NCBI GenBank assembly: GCA_023396215.1
Contig: JAEWWW010000112.1
Coordinates: 1-13,789 of the forward strand
DNA length: 13,789 nucleotides
DNA from: Bacillota bacterium
GTDB lineage: Bacteria; Bacillota; Clostridia; Oscillospirales; Ruminococcaceae
Direction of reading: 5' to 3'
Shown piece by piece: positions 7,715 to 13,789 of the stretch (positions are counted from its first letter, which is position 1; every line of letters starts with the position of its first letter). Made by a program: the position numbers and the translations under genes. The notes under the pieces were generated by a model that saw only the letters and a program-made list of their open reading frames with translations, was not told the origin of the DNA and made no database searches.

Positions 7715-9148
7715 TTAGAGAATCGCCTCAAGGTTCTGCCGCTCCTTGGTTTGCTGGCTGCCCCCGCCAAAGACAGAGTCGTAGCGGTAGAGCACAAAGC
7801 CGCCGTAGCGCGACTGCTCCCGCGAGGATTTAACCATGCGGGCCAGAATATCGGTGGTGCCAATCCACTCGTTTTTGCCGCCCCCCGCGTAGTTGTCGGC
7901 CTGCCCCAGCTTGTAGGCGGCAAGGCCCACATAAAGCTGTACCGAGTTCACCTTGATAATCTTGTTCCAGGACTGCACCACGGTGGCAAAGGGCTGGGTC
8001 TGGTTATCAAAGCCGTAGTATATCTGGGGGCAGATATAGTCGATATACCCGGTGTTGGAGGTCCATTTCTCCACGTCGATGAACTGGCCGTCGTAGTTGT
8101 TCTTCATATTGCCCTGGGGGCTGATGCCAAATACCACCGAGTCGTCCACCGCTTTGATGGCCGCGTATACATCCCGCACAAGGATATTGACATTCTCGCG
8201 CCGCCAGTTGGCCTGGGTCATACCCCCGCCGCTGTTTTTATAGGCGTTGTAGGTCTTGGAGTCAAAGGACATGTTGGTGGTGGGGTAAAAGTAGTCGTCA
8301 AAATGGATGCCGTCCACCGGGTAGTTCTCCACAATCTCGCGCACGCCGTCCACAATCAGTTCGCGGGCTTCGGCATGGCCCGGGTTATAATAGATGCCCC
8401 CGTCGTACTGGATGACGGCGTCCGAGCCGCTGCCTATCCAAATCTGGGCCTGATTGTCGCTGCTGAGCGCCCGGCTGCCCGACGCCCGCACCCGGTAGGG
8501 GTTAATCCACGCCTCGATGCGCAGACCTGCGTCGTGGGCCTTTTCCACCATGATATCCAGCGGGTCGTAGCCGGGGTCTTTGCCTTCGGTGCCGGTGCAG
8601 AGGTAGGACCATGGGAAGTAATCCGACCGGTAAAGGGCGTCGGCAAAGGGGCGCACCTGCACAAAAACGGTGTTGAGACCCATATCGGCCATATTGTCAA
8701 AGGCCTTGGTAACGGCGCTTGTAAACTGCGACTGGCTTTTGCCTTTCAGCATGCTGTCCAGCTCAAGGTAGGAGAGCCAGACCGCCCGTACCTCATCCTG
8801 CGGCGCGGGCCGGTTGGAGCCGCCGCTTGTCTTGCTGCTGCTGGAGCTAACCGGCTTGCTGCTGGAGCTGGAGGAGGAGCTGCTGGAGGAAGAGGGCTTA
8901 CTGCTGCTGGAAGAAGCAGGCTTGCTGCTGCTACTGCTGCTGGAGGAGGACGATGAGCTGCCCTCGATGGTGCTGGAAGGGTCGGGGAACTCGGGCGTAA
9001 CCGGCGGTTCGCTGCTGTCGCTGCTGGAGAATATAATCGAACCGGAACCGCTGATGATATCTCCGGGTGTTTTTTCGGACGACCTGCCGCACCCCGCCGA
9101 AGCCATGACCAGTACAAAAGCAGCCAAAGCTGCAACCAGTTTCTTCAT
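7715..9148 (-). CDS. GHL10-family glycoside-hydrolase-like lipoprotein (DUF187/YngK-like)
   Basis: A secreted, lipid-anchored protein of 477 residues. A signal peptide ends in MASAGC, with C20 as the probable lipidated cysteine (Ser at -3 is slightly atypical). Residues 64-106 form a poly-serine linker punctuated by K-P pairs. From residue 119 (EVRAVWLSYLELDSM) to the C-terminus is a GHL10 barrel of the PF02638 type, with VQVRPFADALYRSDYFPW near 163, EAWINPYRV near 202, and the acidic motif DGIHFDDYFYP at 269-279. Substrate is unknown; related proteins are thought to act on envelope glycans. The start is ATG with AGAGGT about 7 bases upstream. It is first in a minus-strand pair with the amidase, whose N-terminal barrel is a diverged copy of this domain, and sits behind a structured leader of about 160 bases. 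Confidence 0.9.
   Translation of the reverse strand: MKKLVAALAAFVLVMASAGCGRSSEKTPGDIISGSGSIIFSSSDSSEPPVTPEFPDPSSTIEGSSSSSSSSSSSSKPASSSSSKPSSSSSSSSSSSSKPVSSSSSKTSGGSNRPAPQDEVRAVWLSYLELDSMLKGKSQSQFTSAVTKAFDNMADMGLNTVFVQVRPFADALYRSDYFPWSYLCTGTEGKDPGYDPLDIMVEKAHDAGLRIEAWINPYRVRASGSRALSSDNQAQIWIGSGSDAVIQYDGGIYYNPGHAEARELIVDGVREIVENYPVDGIHFDDYFYPTTNMSFDSKTYNAYKNSGGGMTQANWRRENVNILVRDVYAAIKAVDDSVVFGISPQGNMKNNYDGQFIDVEKWTSNTGYIDYICPQIYYGFDNQTQPFATVVQSWNKIIKVNSVQLYVGLAAYKLGQADNYAGGGKNEWIGTTDILARMVKSSREQSRYGGFVLYRYDSVFGGGSQQTKERQNLEAIL
8831..8959 (-). repeat. Low-complexity Ser-rich coding repeat
   Basis: About 43 codons of the lipoprotein linker are almost only AGC/TCC/TCA-type serine codons broken by K-P-A, K-P-S, K-P-V and K-T. 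On the plus strand this reads as repeated gctgctggagga units. The trinucleotide-like structure would change length in frame by slippage. Confidence 0.8.
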
Positions 9149-9213
9149 TTAAATACCTCTTCTATTTATTGCTGTTAAATATGTACTGAAAGGAGCCGCC
9201 GCACACATGTCAA

Positions 9214-9290
9214 GGAACAGGCAGGAGCCGGTTTTTGCGGCAGCCTGTCATCTGTTCCGGATATTGAAATAATCACCCTTGTTCCGAACA
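9214..9290 (-). promoter_or_regulatory. Structured 5' leader with mutually exclusive stems
   Basis: In the predicted 160-base leader of the lipoprotein mRNA, GGAACAG (9214-9220) pairs with CTGTTCC (9252-9258), with inner pairing around AGG/CCT and CCG/CGG. The same central segment TGTTCCGG (9253-9260) can instead pair with CCGAACA (9284-9290) with one bulge. TGTTCCG also occurs as a direct repeat at 9253-9259 and 9280-9286. This may be an RNA switch or a repeated operator. I match it to no named riboswitch. Confidence 0.4.
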
Positions 9291-9315
9291 TTTGCACAAA
9301 GATACCATTATATAT

Positions 9316-9345
9316 ATTCTACACTCGTGCGACACAAAGGGTCAA
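9316..9345 (-). promoter_or_regulatory. Promoter for the GHL10 lipoprotein (and probably the amidase)
   Basis: On the minus strand there is TTGACC (-35, 5 of 6), 18 bases, then TAGAAT (-10, 5 of 6). A nearby TATAAT lies off a good -35 spacing. The predicted start near 9309 leaves a long leader before the ATG at 9148. Confidence 0.6.
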
Positions 9346-9398
9346 TAGGTTAGTGTCGATTACTGGCAGGTTTTGTTGCAAGATGCTGTGAGTTTATC

Positions 9399-9427
9399 TT
9401 GACAATTTCTCCCTCTCATAGGATACT
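9399..9427 (+). promoter_or_regulatory. Promoter for the zinc-ribbon gene
   Basis: There is a perfect TTGACA (9399-9404), exactly 17 bases, then GATACT (9422-9427; 4 of 6). It faces the gene at 9517 and is back to back with the lipoprotein promoter at 9316-9345. Confidence 0.65.
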
Positions 9428-9516
9428 ATTCAATTATAAACAATATTCCCCCTGCCGGGAGGCCTTGTGCGTTCCCCCAGCCGCAGCGGGCAGCAAGAAA
9501 CGGAGGGTGCTGAGCC

Positions 9517-9885
9517 TTGTTTTTTATCGGTATTTTTGGCACGGATTCAAAAATCGCCCCGCTGGGCGAGGTGCGTCAGGCCCCCTGCCCTGCCTGCGGC
9601 GAGCGGTGCAACCTGACGGTGATTAAGCGATACAATTACTTTCACGCCTTTTTTATTCCGGTTTTCAAATGGGGCAAGGGGTATCTTGCCACCTGCGGCT
9701 GCTGTGCCAGCATGCTGGAGCTGAGCCCCGAGCAGGGGCAACAGCTGGAGCATACCGGCCATTGCAGCCCCTCCCCTGAGGATTTGCACATTATTAAGGA
9801 TAACAACCGGGGGCGCTGCCCCCACTGCAAGGCCTTTAACCCGCCCGGCAGCCGTTTTTGCAACAGCTGCGGCGGCGGGCTATAA
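9517..9885 (+). CDS. Small zinc-ribbon protein
   Basis: 122 residues with no transport signal. It opens with the hydrophobic MFFIGIFGTDSK. A first cysteine cluster has C24, C27, C31, C60, C62 and C63 (CPAC...CGCC). The C-terminal zinc ribbon has C101, C104, C115 and C118 (CPHCKAF...FCNSCGGGL). The start is TTG at 9517, with GGAGGG 9 bases upstream, and the N-terminus from this codon matches small clostridial zinc-ribbon proteins as I remember them. It probably binds two zinc ions; its partner and role are unknown. It is a single gene with its own promoter, divergent from the lipoprotein gene. The family is clear, the function is not. Confidence 0.8.
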   Translation: MFFIGIFGTDSKIAPLGEVRQAPCPACGERCNLTVIKRYNYFHAFFIPVFKWGKGYLATCGCCASMLELSPEQGQQLEHTGHCSPSPEDLHIIKDNNRGRCPHCKAFNPPGSRFCNSCGGGL

Positions 9886-10163
9886 GGGCGGCAAAAGCGG
9901 CTGCAAGGCCTGACCGACATTTTCAGCTGCCGGTGACAGCCGGCAGCAAAACGGCCTGCTTTGCAAGCATTTGCAAGGCAGGCTCCATTATAAAAGCAGA
10001 ACAGAGCACAGCCAGGCTGCAAAAATCGTTGGGGGCGAGGCGGCAAACGCGGCCAATGCGGGAGCATATGGGGTATATGTGACCGAAATTGGCGAGTGCA
10101 GCCAACGAAGTAAGTAAAATGGCTTTAGACATTTTGCGGCCCGGCGATTTTTCGTCAGCCTGC
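9886..10163. other. Intergenic region with hairpins downstream of the zinc-ribbon gene
   Basis: There is no gene. Two strong hairpins follow each other: GCTGCCGG/CCGGCAGC at 9926-9947, and a 13-bp stem with one G-T pair around a GCAT loop at 9954-9983. Weaker ones lie at 10089-10105 (TTGGC/GCCAA) and 10116-10135 (AAAATG/CATTTT). None carries a good U-tract, so they are not simple terminators. The 3' half looks like a decayed intergenic repeat. Confidence 0.45.
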
Positions 10164-10207
10164 AACAAGCCCCGAGGCAAGTTCTGCCTTGGGGCTTGTT
10201 TGTTTTG
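10164..10207. terminator. Bidirectional intrinsic terminator between zinc-ribbon and DUF1836 genes
   Basis: A 16-bp stem, AACAAGCCCCGAGGCA (10164-10179) with 10185-10200, has a single G-T pair and a 5-base loop. On the plus strand TGTTTTG follows. On the minus strand the stem starts 18 bases after the DUF1836 stop and ends in CTTGTT, with one C-A mismatch. It serves two convergent genes. Confidence 0.7.
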
Positions 10208-10217
10208 TAGCTGCCTA

Positions 10218-10793
10218 TTACTTTTTCTTTTTGGGAAAACTAGTATCAATCAGCCGCTCCGCCGCCCGACGGCAAAGGTTGGAAAGGCAGGTCAGCGCCA
10301 CCACCGCCAGCGCGGCGTCCAACTGGTCGCCCCTACCGGTGGTTTGCTCCACCAGACTGCGGGTCAGGTCGGGCAGCTGCTGGCGCTCAAGGTCTTTGAG
10401 CTCCAGCATGCTGTCGTAAAGCCCCAGCACCCTTTCGGGAATATAGCCGCTCTTATCGTCGGTAATCAGCGGGGAGATGCCCTCCAAAAGGCTGCTGATA
10501 TCCTGTATGGTCAGCCCCTGCTTCAGGTTGTAAATCACCAGCATCATAAGCATATGCTCTTTGCTGTACTTTTTGCCCGCAATGCGGTTGAGCAGCCCTT
10601 CCTTGGAGTAGTTGTTTATCATGGTTTTGGTAATCAGCTTCTCTTCGGCGCTGCGGCGGTTATCGGTCAGCCACTCGTCAAAGAGGGTGGTAATCTGGTC
10701 CATGTAAAGGTCAATGCCCGGAATCTCCGCCGCGGGAATATCCTTCTCGTCAAAGGCGCCTTCTATAATCTGCATAATCTCCTCTGTGGTCAT
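10218..10793 (-). CDS. DUF1836 domain protein, probable regulator
   Basis: 191 residues, cytoplasmic, with no membrane segment. It matches the DUF1836 family: LITKTMINNYSKEGL (53-67) then KKYSKEHMLMMLVIYNL (74-90) and LTIQDISSLL (94-103), a layout resembling a MerR-like helix-turn-helix. The C-terminus ends in four lysines. The start is ATG at 10793 behind a strong GGGGGAGGAG six bases upstream. It is divergent from the hemolysin III-like gene across an AT-rich spacer holding two promoters, so regulation of that neighbour, or of itself, is a reasonable guess. DNA binding is inferred; no ligand-binding domain is evident. Confidence 0.85.
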   Translation of the reverse strand: MTTEEIMQIIEGAFDEKDIPAAEIPGIDLYMDQITTLFDEWLTDNRRSAEEKLITKTMINNYSKEGLLNRIAGKKYSKEHMLMMLVIYNLKQGLTIQDISSLLEGISPLITDDKSGYIPERVLGLYDSMLELKDLERQQLPDLTRSLVEQTTGRGDQLDAALAVVALTCLSNLCRRAAERLIDTSFPKKKK

Positions 10794-10866
10794 TGGCTGC
10801 TCCTCCCCCGTTTTGCCTGCAACTGCCGGCCGCCAAGCCGTGCCGATGCGCGGTAACTGTTATCAT

Positions 10867-10893
10867 ATTATAATATCTGATAAAAAAAATCAA
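10867..10893 (-). promoter_or_regulatory. Promoter candidate for the DUF1836 gene
   Basis: On the minus strand TTGATT (4 of 6) is followed by 15 bases, including a T-run, and a perfect TATAAT. The spacing is short; a shifted TAATAT at 17 bases is an alternative -10. Confidence 0.45.
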
Positions 10894-10901
10894 GTTAGGT
10901 A

Positions 10902-10930
10902 TTGCTACTTCTTAGATTATGTGGTATATT
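10902..10930 (+). promoter_or_regulatory. Extended -10 promoter for the hemolysin III-like gene
   Basis: TTGCTA (4 of 6), 17 bases, then TATATT (5 of 6), preceded by TGG, an extended -10 motif. Transcription would start near 10937, about 54 bases before the ATG. Confidence 0.65.
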
Positions 10931-10990
10931 TTTATTGTAACATAGTTTTAATAACTACATTTAGTAGATTTATTCTCGAGAGGTGAGCTT

Positions 10991-11641
10991 ATGTCAGGAT
11001 ATTTAAGAAAAGCAAGAGACCCCATCAGCAGCCTTACCCATCTGATTGCGGCCGTCCTTTTTGGCTGCGGCACGCTGCTGCTGCTGATAAAGGGGCTGGC
11101 TGTGGGCAGCGGTGCAGGCAGCGTGGCCGCCGCTTTGGCCTTTGGGTTTTCGCTGATTGCCCTTTACAGCACCAGCGCGGCCTATCATTTTTCCACCGCC
11201 TCTGAGCAGGTGATATTGACACTGCGCAAGCTGGACCATTCGATGATTTATGTGCTGATTGCCGGCAGCTACACCCCCATTTTGCTGCACTACTTCCCCG
11301 CCCCCAAAAGCATCTGGCTGACCGGGGCCATCTGGGGGCTGGCGGCGCTGGGCATTGCCGCCAAGCTGCTGTGGTTTAATGCACCCCGCATCCTCTACAC
11401 CGGGTTTTACATCCTGATGGGATGGTTCATCCTGCTGGATCTTTCGGCCCTTGCCTCAATGGAACCGGCGGCCATCTGGATGCTGGTGCTGGGCGGGGTT
11501 TCCTACACCGTCGGCGGGGCCTGCTACGCGCTGAAGTGGCCCAACTTTTCGCCGCGGTTTGGCCACCACGAGTTTTTCCACCTGCTGGTGATGCTGGGCA
11601 GCCTGCTGCATTACCTCATCGTCTTTATTTTTGTGGTTTAG
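10991..11641 (+). CDS. Hemolysin III family (PAQR-like) membrane protein
   Basis: A 216-residue integral membrane protein with about seven hydrophobic segments. Family landmarks are DPISSLTHLIAA near the start (H17), SAAYHF (S62, H66), LDHSMIYVLIAGSYTP (D82, H83) and the C-terminal GHHEFFHLL (H182, H183, H187). The conserved histidines fit the metal site proposed for the PAQR superfamily. Despite the name, haemolysis is not established for most members; a lipid-related or metal-dependent hydrolase role is possible. The start is ATG at 10991 with GAGAGGTGAG just upstream. It is divergent from DUF1836, and no terminator lies directly after the stop. Confidence 0.92.
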   Translation: MSGYLRKARDPISSLTHLIAAVLFGCGTLLLLIKGLAVGSGAGSVAAALAFGFSLIALYSTSAAYHFSTASEQVILTLRKLDHSMIYVLIAGSYTPILLHYFPAPKSIWLTGAIWGLAALGIAAKLLWFNAPRILYTGFYILMGWFILLDLSALASMEPAAIWMLVLGGVSYTVGGACYALKWPNFSPRFGHHEFFHLLVMLGSLLHYLIVFIFVV

Positions 11642-11676
11642 GACGTTTCTGAGAATGGAAAACCGAGGGGAAATTC

Positions 11677-11763
11677 GCTGAAAACAGGTGGATGCAAGGC
11701 AAAAAACGCAAAAACACTTCATGTATTCCCAGCTTTTTTAACGCGGTAAACGCTGTTTTCAGC
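11677..11763. repeat. 11-bp inverted repeat in the hlyIII-asnB gap
   Basis: GCTGAAAACAG (11677-11687) is the exact reverse complement of 11753-11763. The 65-base interior has poly-A and poly-T runs. The whole block, AT-richer than its surroundings, could be a miniature dispersed element or a folded RNA. No protein-coding signal is seen. Confidence 0.5.
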
Positions 11764-11778
11764 AGAACTTGCCAAGAG

Positions 11779-11793
11779 TCTGAAATTTTCAGA
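11779..11793. promoter_or_regulatory. 15-bp palindrome, operator-like
   Basis: TCTGAAA-T-TTTCAGA is a perfect palindrome around one central base, 132 bases upstream of asnB and just after the inverted repeat. It may bind a dimeric regulator; none is identified. Confidence 0.35.
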
Positions 11794-11811
11794 ACACCCC
11801 TGCCTCCCCCG

Positions 11812-11842
11812 CTGTCAAAAAAACGCCGCAGGTGAATATACT
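11812..11842 (+). promoter_or_regulatory. Weak promoter candidate upstream of asnB
   Basis: TATACT (11837-11842; 5 of 6) is preceded by CTGTCA (4 of 6) at a long 19-base spacing. If used, transcription would start only a few bases before the terminator-like hairpin. Confidence 0.3.
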
Positions 11843-11856
11843 GTAATGTGAAGGCC

Positions 11857-11895
11857 AATGACGTCCTTACCATAGGGTAGGGGCGTCATTTTTTT
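11857..11895 (+). terminator. Strong intrinsic terminator or attenuator directly before asnB
   Basis: AATGACGTCCTTACC (11857-11871) pairs with 11876-11890 as a 15-bp stem with two G-T pairs and an ATAG loop. It is followed by an unbroken seven-T run (11889-11895). The run ends two bases before the asnB ribosome site and 15 bases before its ATG. It either ends transcription from the hemolysin III-like gene or attenuates asnB. Confidence 0.75.
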
Positions 11896-11897
11896 AT

Positions 11898-11903
11898 GGG
11901 AGG
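11898..11903 (+). promoter_or_regulatory. Ribosome binding site that sets the asnB start
   Basis: GGGAGG lies 7 bases before the ATG at 11911. The longer frame beginning at the ATG at 11896 would include this site and bury the catalytic cysteine. Confidence 0.85.
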
Positions 11904-11910
11904 TTTGCAT

Positions 11911-13749
11911 ATGTGCGGAATTGCGGGTTGGATTGACTACGGCAAAGATCTGTCGGATAGCGGGAGCATCATGGAGGCCATGCTGGCCACGCTGGAAAAC
12001 CGCGGCCCCGACGCGGGCGGCGTCTGGAAAAGCCCCCACGTGGCGCTGCTGCACCGGCGGCTGGCGGTGGTGGATATCGAGAACGGAAAGCAGCCGATGG
12101 TGAAGGAGCAGGGCGGTGAAAAATACATCCTGACCTACAACGGCGAGCTTTACAACACCGGGGAGCTGCGCCGCGAGCTGCTGGCGCTGGGCCACCGCTT
12201 TGCCGGGCACTCGGATACCGAGGTGCTGCTCACCGCCTACATCCAGTGGGGGGCCGGCTGCGTGGAGCGGCTCAACGGCATCTTTGCCTTTGCGGTGTGG
12301 GAGCAGCGGGAGCGACGGCTGTTCTTCGCCCGCGACCGGATGGGGGTCAAACCCTTTTTCTATAGCCGCAGCGGGGGCGGGTTGCTCTTTGGCTCCGAGC
12401 TGAAAACCCTGCTGGCCCACCCGGCTGTAAAAGCCCGCGTCGACCGTCAGGGGGCGCAGGAGCTGCTGATGCTTGGCCCCGGCAGAACCCCCGGGCAGGG
12501 GGTGTTTGCCGGTATCCTCGAGCTGCTGCCCGGCCACTGCGGCTATTACAGCGCCGGGGGGCTGCGGCTGTGGCCCTACTGGCAGCTAAAGGCCGCCCCC
12601 CACACCCACAGCCTCGCCGATACCGTCGACCGGGTGCGGGAGCTGGTGGAGGACGCGGTGCGGCGGCAGCTTGTATCGGATGTGGAGCTTTGCACCTTTC
12701 TCTCGGGGGGGCTGGATTCCAGCATCATCTCCTCGATTGCGGCGGCAAAATACCGGGAGGAGGGCAAGACCCTCGCCACCTTTTCGGTGGATTACCGGGA
12801 TAACGACCGCTACTTTACCAAGAGCAGCTTTCAGCCCGACAGCGACGCGCCGTGGATAGAGCGGATGAGCGGTTACATCGGCTCGAACCACCACTATTTC
12901 ACCATCGACACCCCGCAGCTGGTGCAGTCGCTGGGCGAGGCGACGCTGGCCCGCGACCTGCCGGGAATGGCCGATGTGGACGGCTCGCTGCTGCTCTTCT
13001 GCCGCTATGTCAAGCGCCACGCCACGGTGGCGGTTTCGGGCGAATGCGCCGACGAGGTATTCGGCGGCTACCCGTGGTACCACAGGCGCGAGATTTTGGA
13101 ACGCCCTACCTTCCCGTGGGCGGGGTCGCTGGCGCTGCGCCGGTCGCTGCTGCTGCCCGGCCTTGCGCGGGACGCCGAGGACTACGTGGCCCAGCGTTAC
13201 CGCCAGACGGTGGCAGCCGCCCCCAAGCTGGAGGGCGAAACCCCGCTGGAAAGCCGGATGCGGGAGATGTTCTGCCTGAACCTCGGCTGGTTTATGCAGA
13301 CCTTGCTCGACCGCAAGGACAGAATGTCGATGGCCTGCGGGCTAGAGGTACGGGTGCCCTTCTGCGACCACCGGATTGTGGAGTATGCCTACAACATTCC
13401 GTGGGAGCTCAAGGCGCTGGAGGGGCGCGAAAAGGGGCTGCTGCGCCGGGCGGTGCAGGGGCTGCTGCCCGACGACGTCATCGAGCGCAAAAAGAGCCCC
13501 TACCCCAAGACCCACAACCCCCTGTATCTTGCGGCGGTGCGCAGCGCGCTGGCCGGGGTGGCACAAAAGCCGGACGCTCCCCTCTTTGCGCTGGTAAGCC
13601 GCCCCGCTCTGCTGGGCCTGCTGGAGCAGGGCGTCAACGACCTGAATAACCCGTGGTACGGCCAACTGATGACCTACCCCCAGACGCTGGCCTACCTGCT
13701 GGAGCTGAACCACTGGCTGGAGGCTTACGGGGTGGATATCGCGGTGTAA
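11911..13749 (+). CDS. asnB: Asparagine synthetase (glutamine-hydrolysing)
   Basis: A 612-residue cytoplasmic enzyme that makes asparagine from aspartate, ATP and glutamine. The N-terminal class II glutaminase has Cys2 as nucleophile (MCGIAGW), RGPD at 31-34, HRRLAVVD from 48, NGELYN at 77-82 and SDTE at 101-104. The C-terminal synthetase has the pyrophosphate loop SGGLDSS at 265-271, SGECADEVFGG at 376-386, and RKDRMSM followed by EVRVPF further on. Length fits the long Bacillus-like AsnB/AsnO group rather than the shorter E. coli form. I chose ATG 11911 because only this start exposes Cys2, and the ribosome site matches. A terminator-like hairpin sits immediately upstream, so attenuation is possible. 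It appears to be a single gene; the last 40 bases of the window after its stop show nothing. Confidence 0.95.
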   Translation: MCGIAGWIDYGKDLSDSGSIMEAMLATLENRGPDAGGVWKSPHVALLHRRLAVVDIENGKQPMVKEQGGEKYILTYNGELYNTGELRRELLALGHRFAGHSDTEVLLTAYIQWGAGCVERLNGIFAFAVWEQRERRLFFARDRMGVKPFFYSRSGGGLLFGSELKTLLAHPAVKARVDRQGAQELLMLGPGRTPGQGVFAGILELLPGHCGYYSAGGLRLWPYWQLKAAPHTHSLADTVDRVRELVEDAVRRQLVSDVELCTFLSGGLDSSIISSIAAAKYREEGKTLATFSVDYRDNDRYFTKSSFQPDSDAPWIERMSGYIGSNHHYFTIDTPQLVQSLGEATLARDLPGMADVDGSLLLFCRYVKRHATVAVSGECADEVFGGYPWYHRREILERPTFPWAGSLALRRSLLLPGLARDAEDYVAQRYRQTVAAAPKLEGETPLESRMREMFCLNLGWFMQTLLDRKDRMSMACGLEVRVPFCDHRIVEYAYNIPWELKALEGREKGLLRRAVQGLLPDDVIERKKSPYPKTHNPLYLAAVRSALAGVAQKPDAPLFALVSRPALLGLLEQGVNDLNNPWYGQLMTYPQTLAYLLELNHWLEAYGVDIAV

Positions 13750-13789
13750 CAGCGGGCAAAAGCTGCCGCCAAAGCCACTCAAAAGCGCC

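Noticed and set aside
6717..7718. 333-residue plus-strand frame opposite the amidase N-terminus
   Set aside because: Antisense shadow; it crosses the amidase start and the intergenic gap and shows no family features.
7751..8956. 401-residue plus-strand frame opposite the GHL10 gene
   Set aside because: Antisense shadow with low-complexity G/A/V/H content; the minus strand has a signal peptide and a GHL10 barrel.
8814..9152. Plus-strand Glu/Leu-rich frame
   Set aside because: It is the complement of the poly-serine linker; the E/L pattern is an artefact of serine codons.
9987..10017. TATAAT on the minus strand as a promoter
   Set aside because: No acceptable -35 at usual spacing and no gene downstream in that direction before the zinc-ribbon gene on the other strand.
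11625..11873. 82-residue minus-strand frame between hlyIII and asnB
   Set aside because: No ribosome site or domain; it spans the inverted-repeat block and looks like a translated intergenic repeat.
12852..13649. 265-residue plus-strand frame inside asnB
   Set aside because: A frame-shifted shadow of asnB; the main frame holds all catalytic motifs without interruption.

Overview
The window looks like chromosome from an anaerobic, GC-rich Gram-positive of the class Clostridia, most likely in the Oscillospiraceae/Ruminococcaceae neighbourhood. The reasons are an NfnAB-type flavoprotein pair, a DUF1836 regulator, a GHL10 lipoprotein, a cell-wall amidase with BIG2 repeats, strong GGAGG ribosome sites, frequent TTG/GTG starts and sigma-A-like promoters in AT-rich islands. 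The placement is inferred from gene content only. I recognise no mobile element, CRISPR array, tRNA or rRNA.

Layout. 1-654 holds no convincing gene. It is a GC-rich intergenic stretch with nested inverted repeats, ending in a terminator for the leftward genes. 655-2890 (minus) is a two-gene operon, nfnA then gltA/nfnB, with its own promoter at 2940-2968. 3201-9148 (minus) is an envelope cluster. A Ser-rich lipoprotein with a GHL10 barrel comes first, behind a structured leader. It is followed by a 1417-residue membrane-anchored protein that joins a diverged GHL10-like barrel, beta-sandwich domains, an Amidase_3 catalytic domain and five BIG2 repeats.

9399-9885 (plus) is a small zinc-ribbon protein with a good promoter. 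9886-10217 is a hairpin-rich spacer ending in a probable bidirectional terminator. 10218-10793 (minus, DUF1836) and 10991-11641 (plus, hemolysin III/PAQR-like) are divergent across an AT-rich promoter region. 11642-11910 carries an inverted repeat, a small palindrome and a textbook intrinsic terminator whose U-tract touches the ribosome site of asnB (11911-13749, plus), a glutamine-hydrolysing asparagine synthetase.

Working together: NfnAB balances NADH, NADPH and ferredoxin. The envelope pair probably acts on peptidoglycan or associated glycans, and the fused protein looks like a gene-duplication product in which one barrel kept its acidic motif and the other lost it. DUF1836 is a candidate regulator of its divergent membrane neighbour. 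Four of the eight genes (nfnA, gltA, the amidase, the zinc ribbon) appear to start at TTG or GTG, each supported by a Shine-Dalgarno site. Many long ORFs on the opposite strand are GC-driven shadows and are left out.
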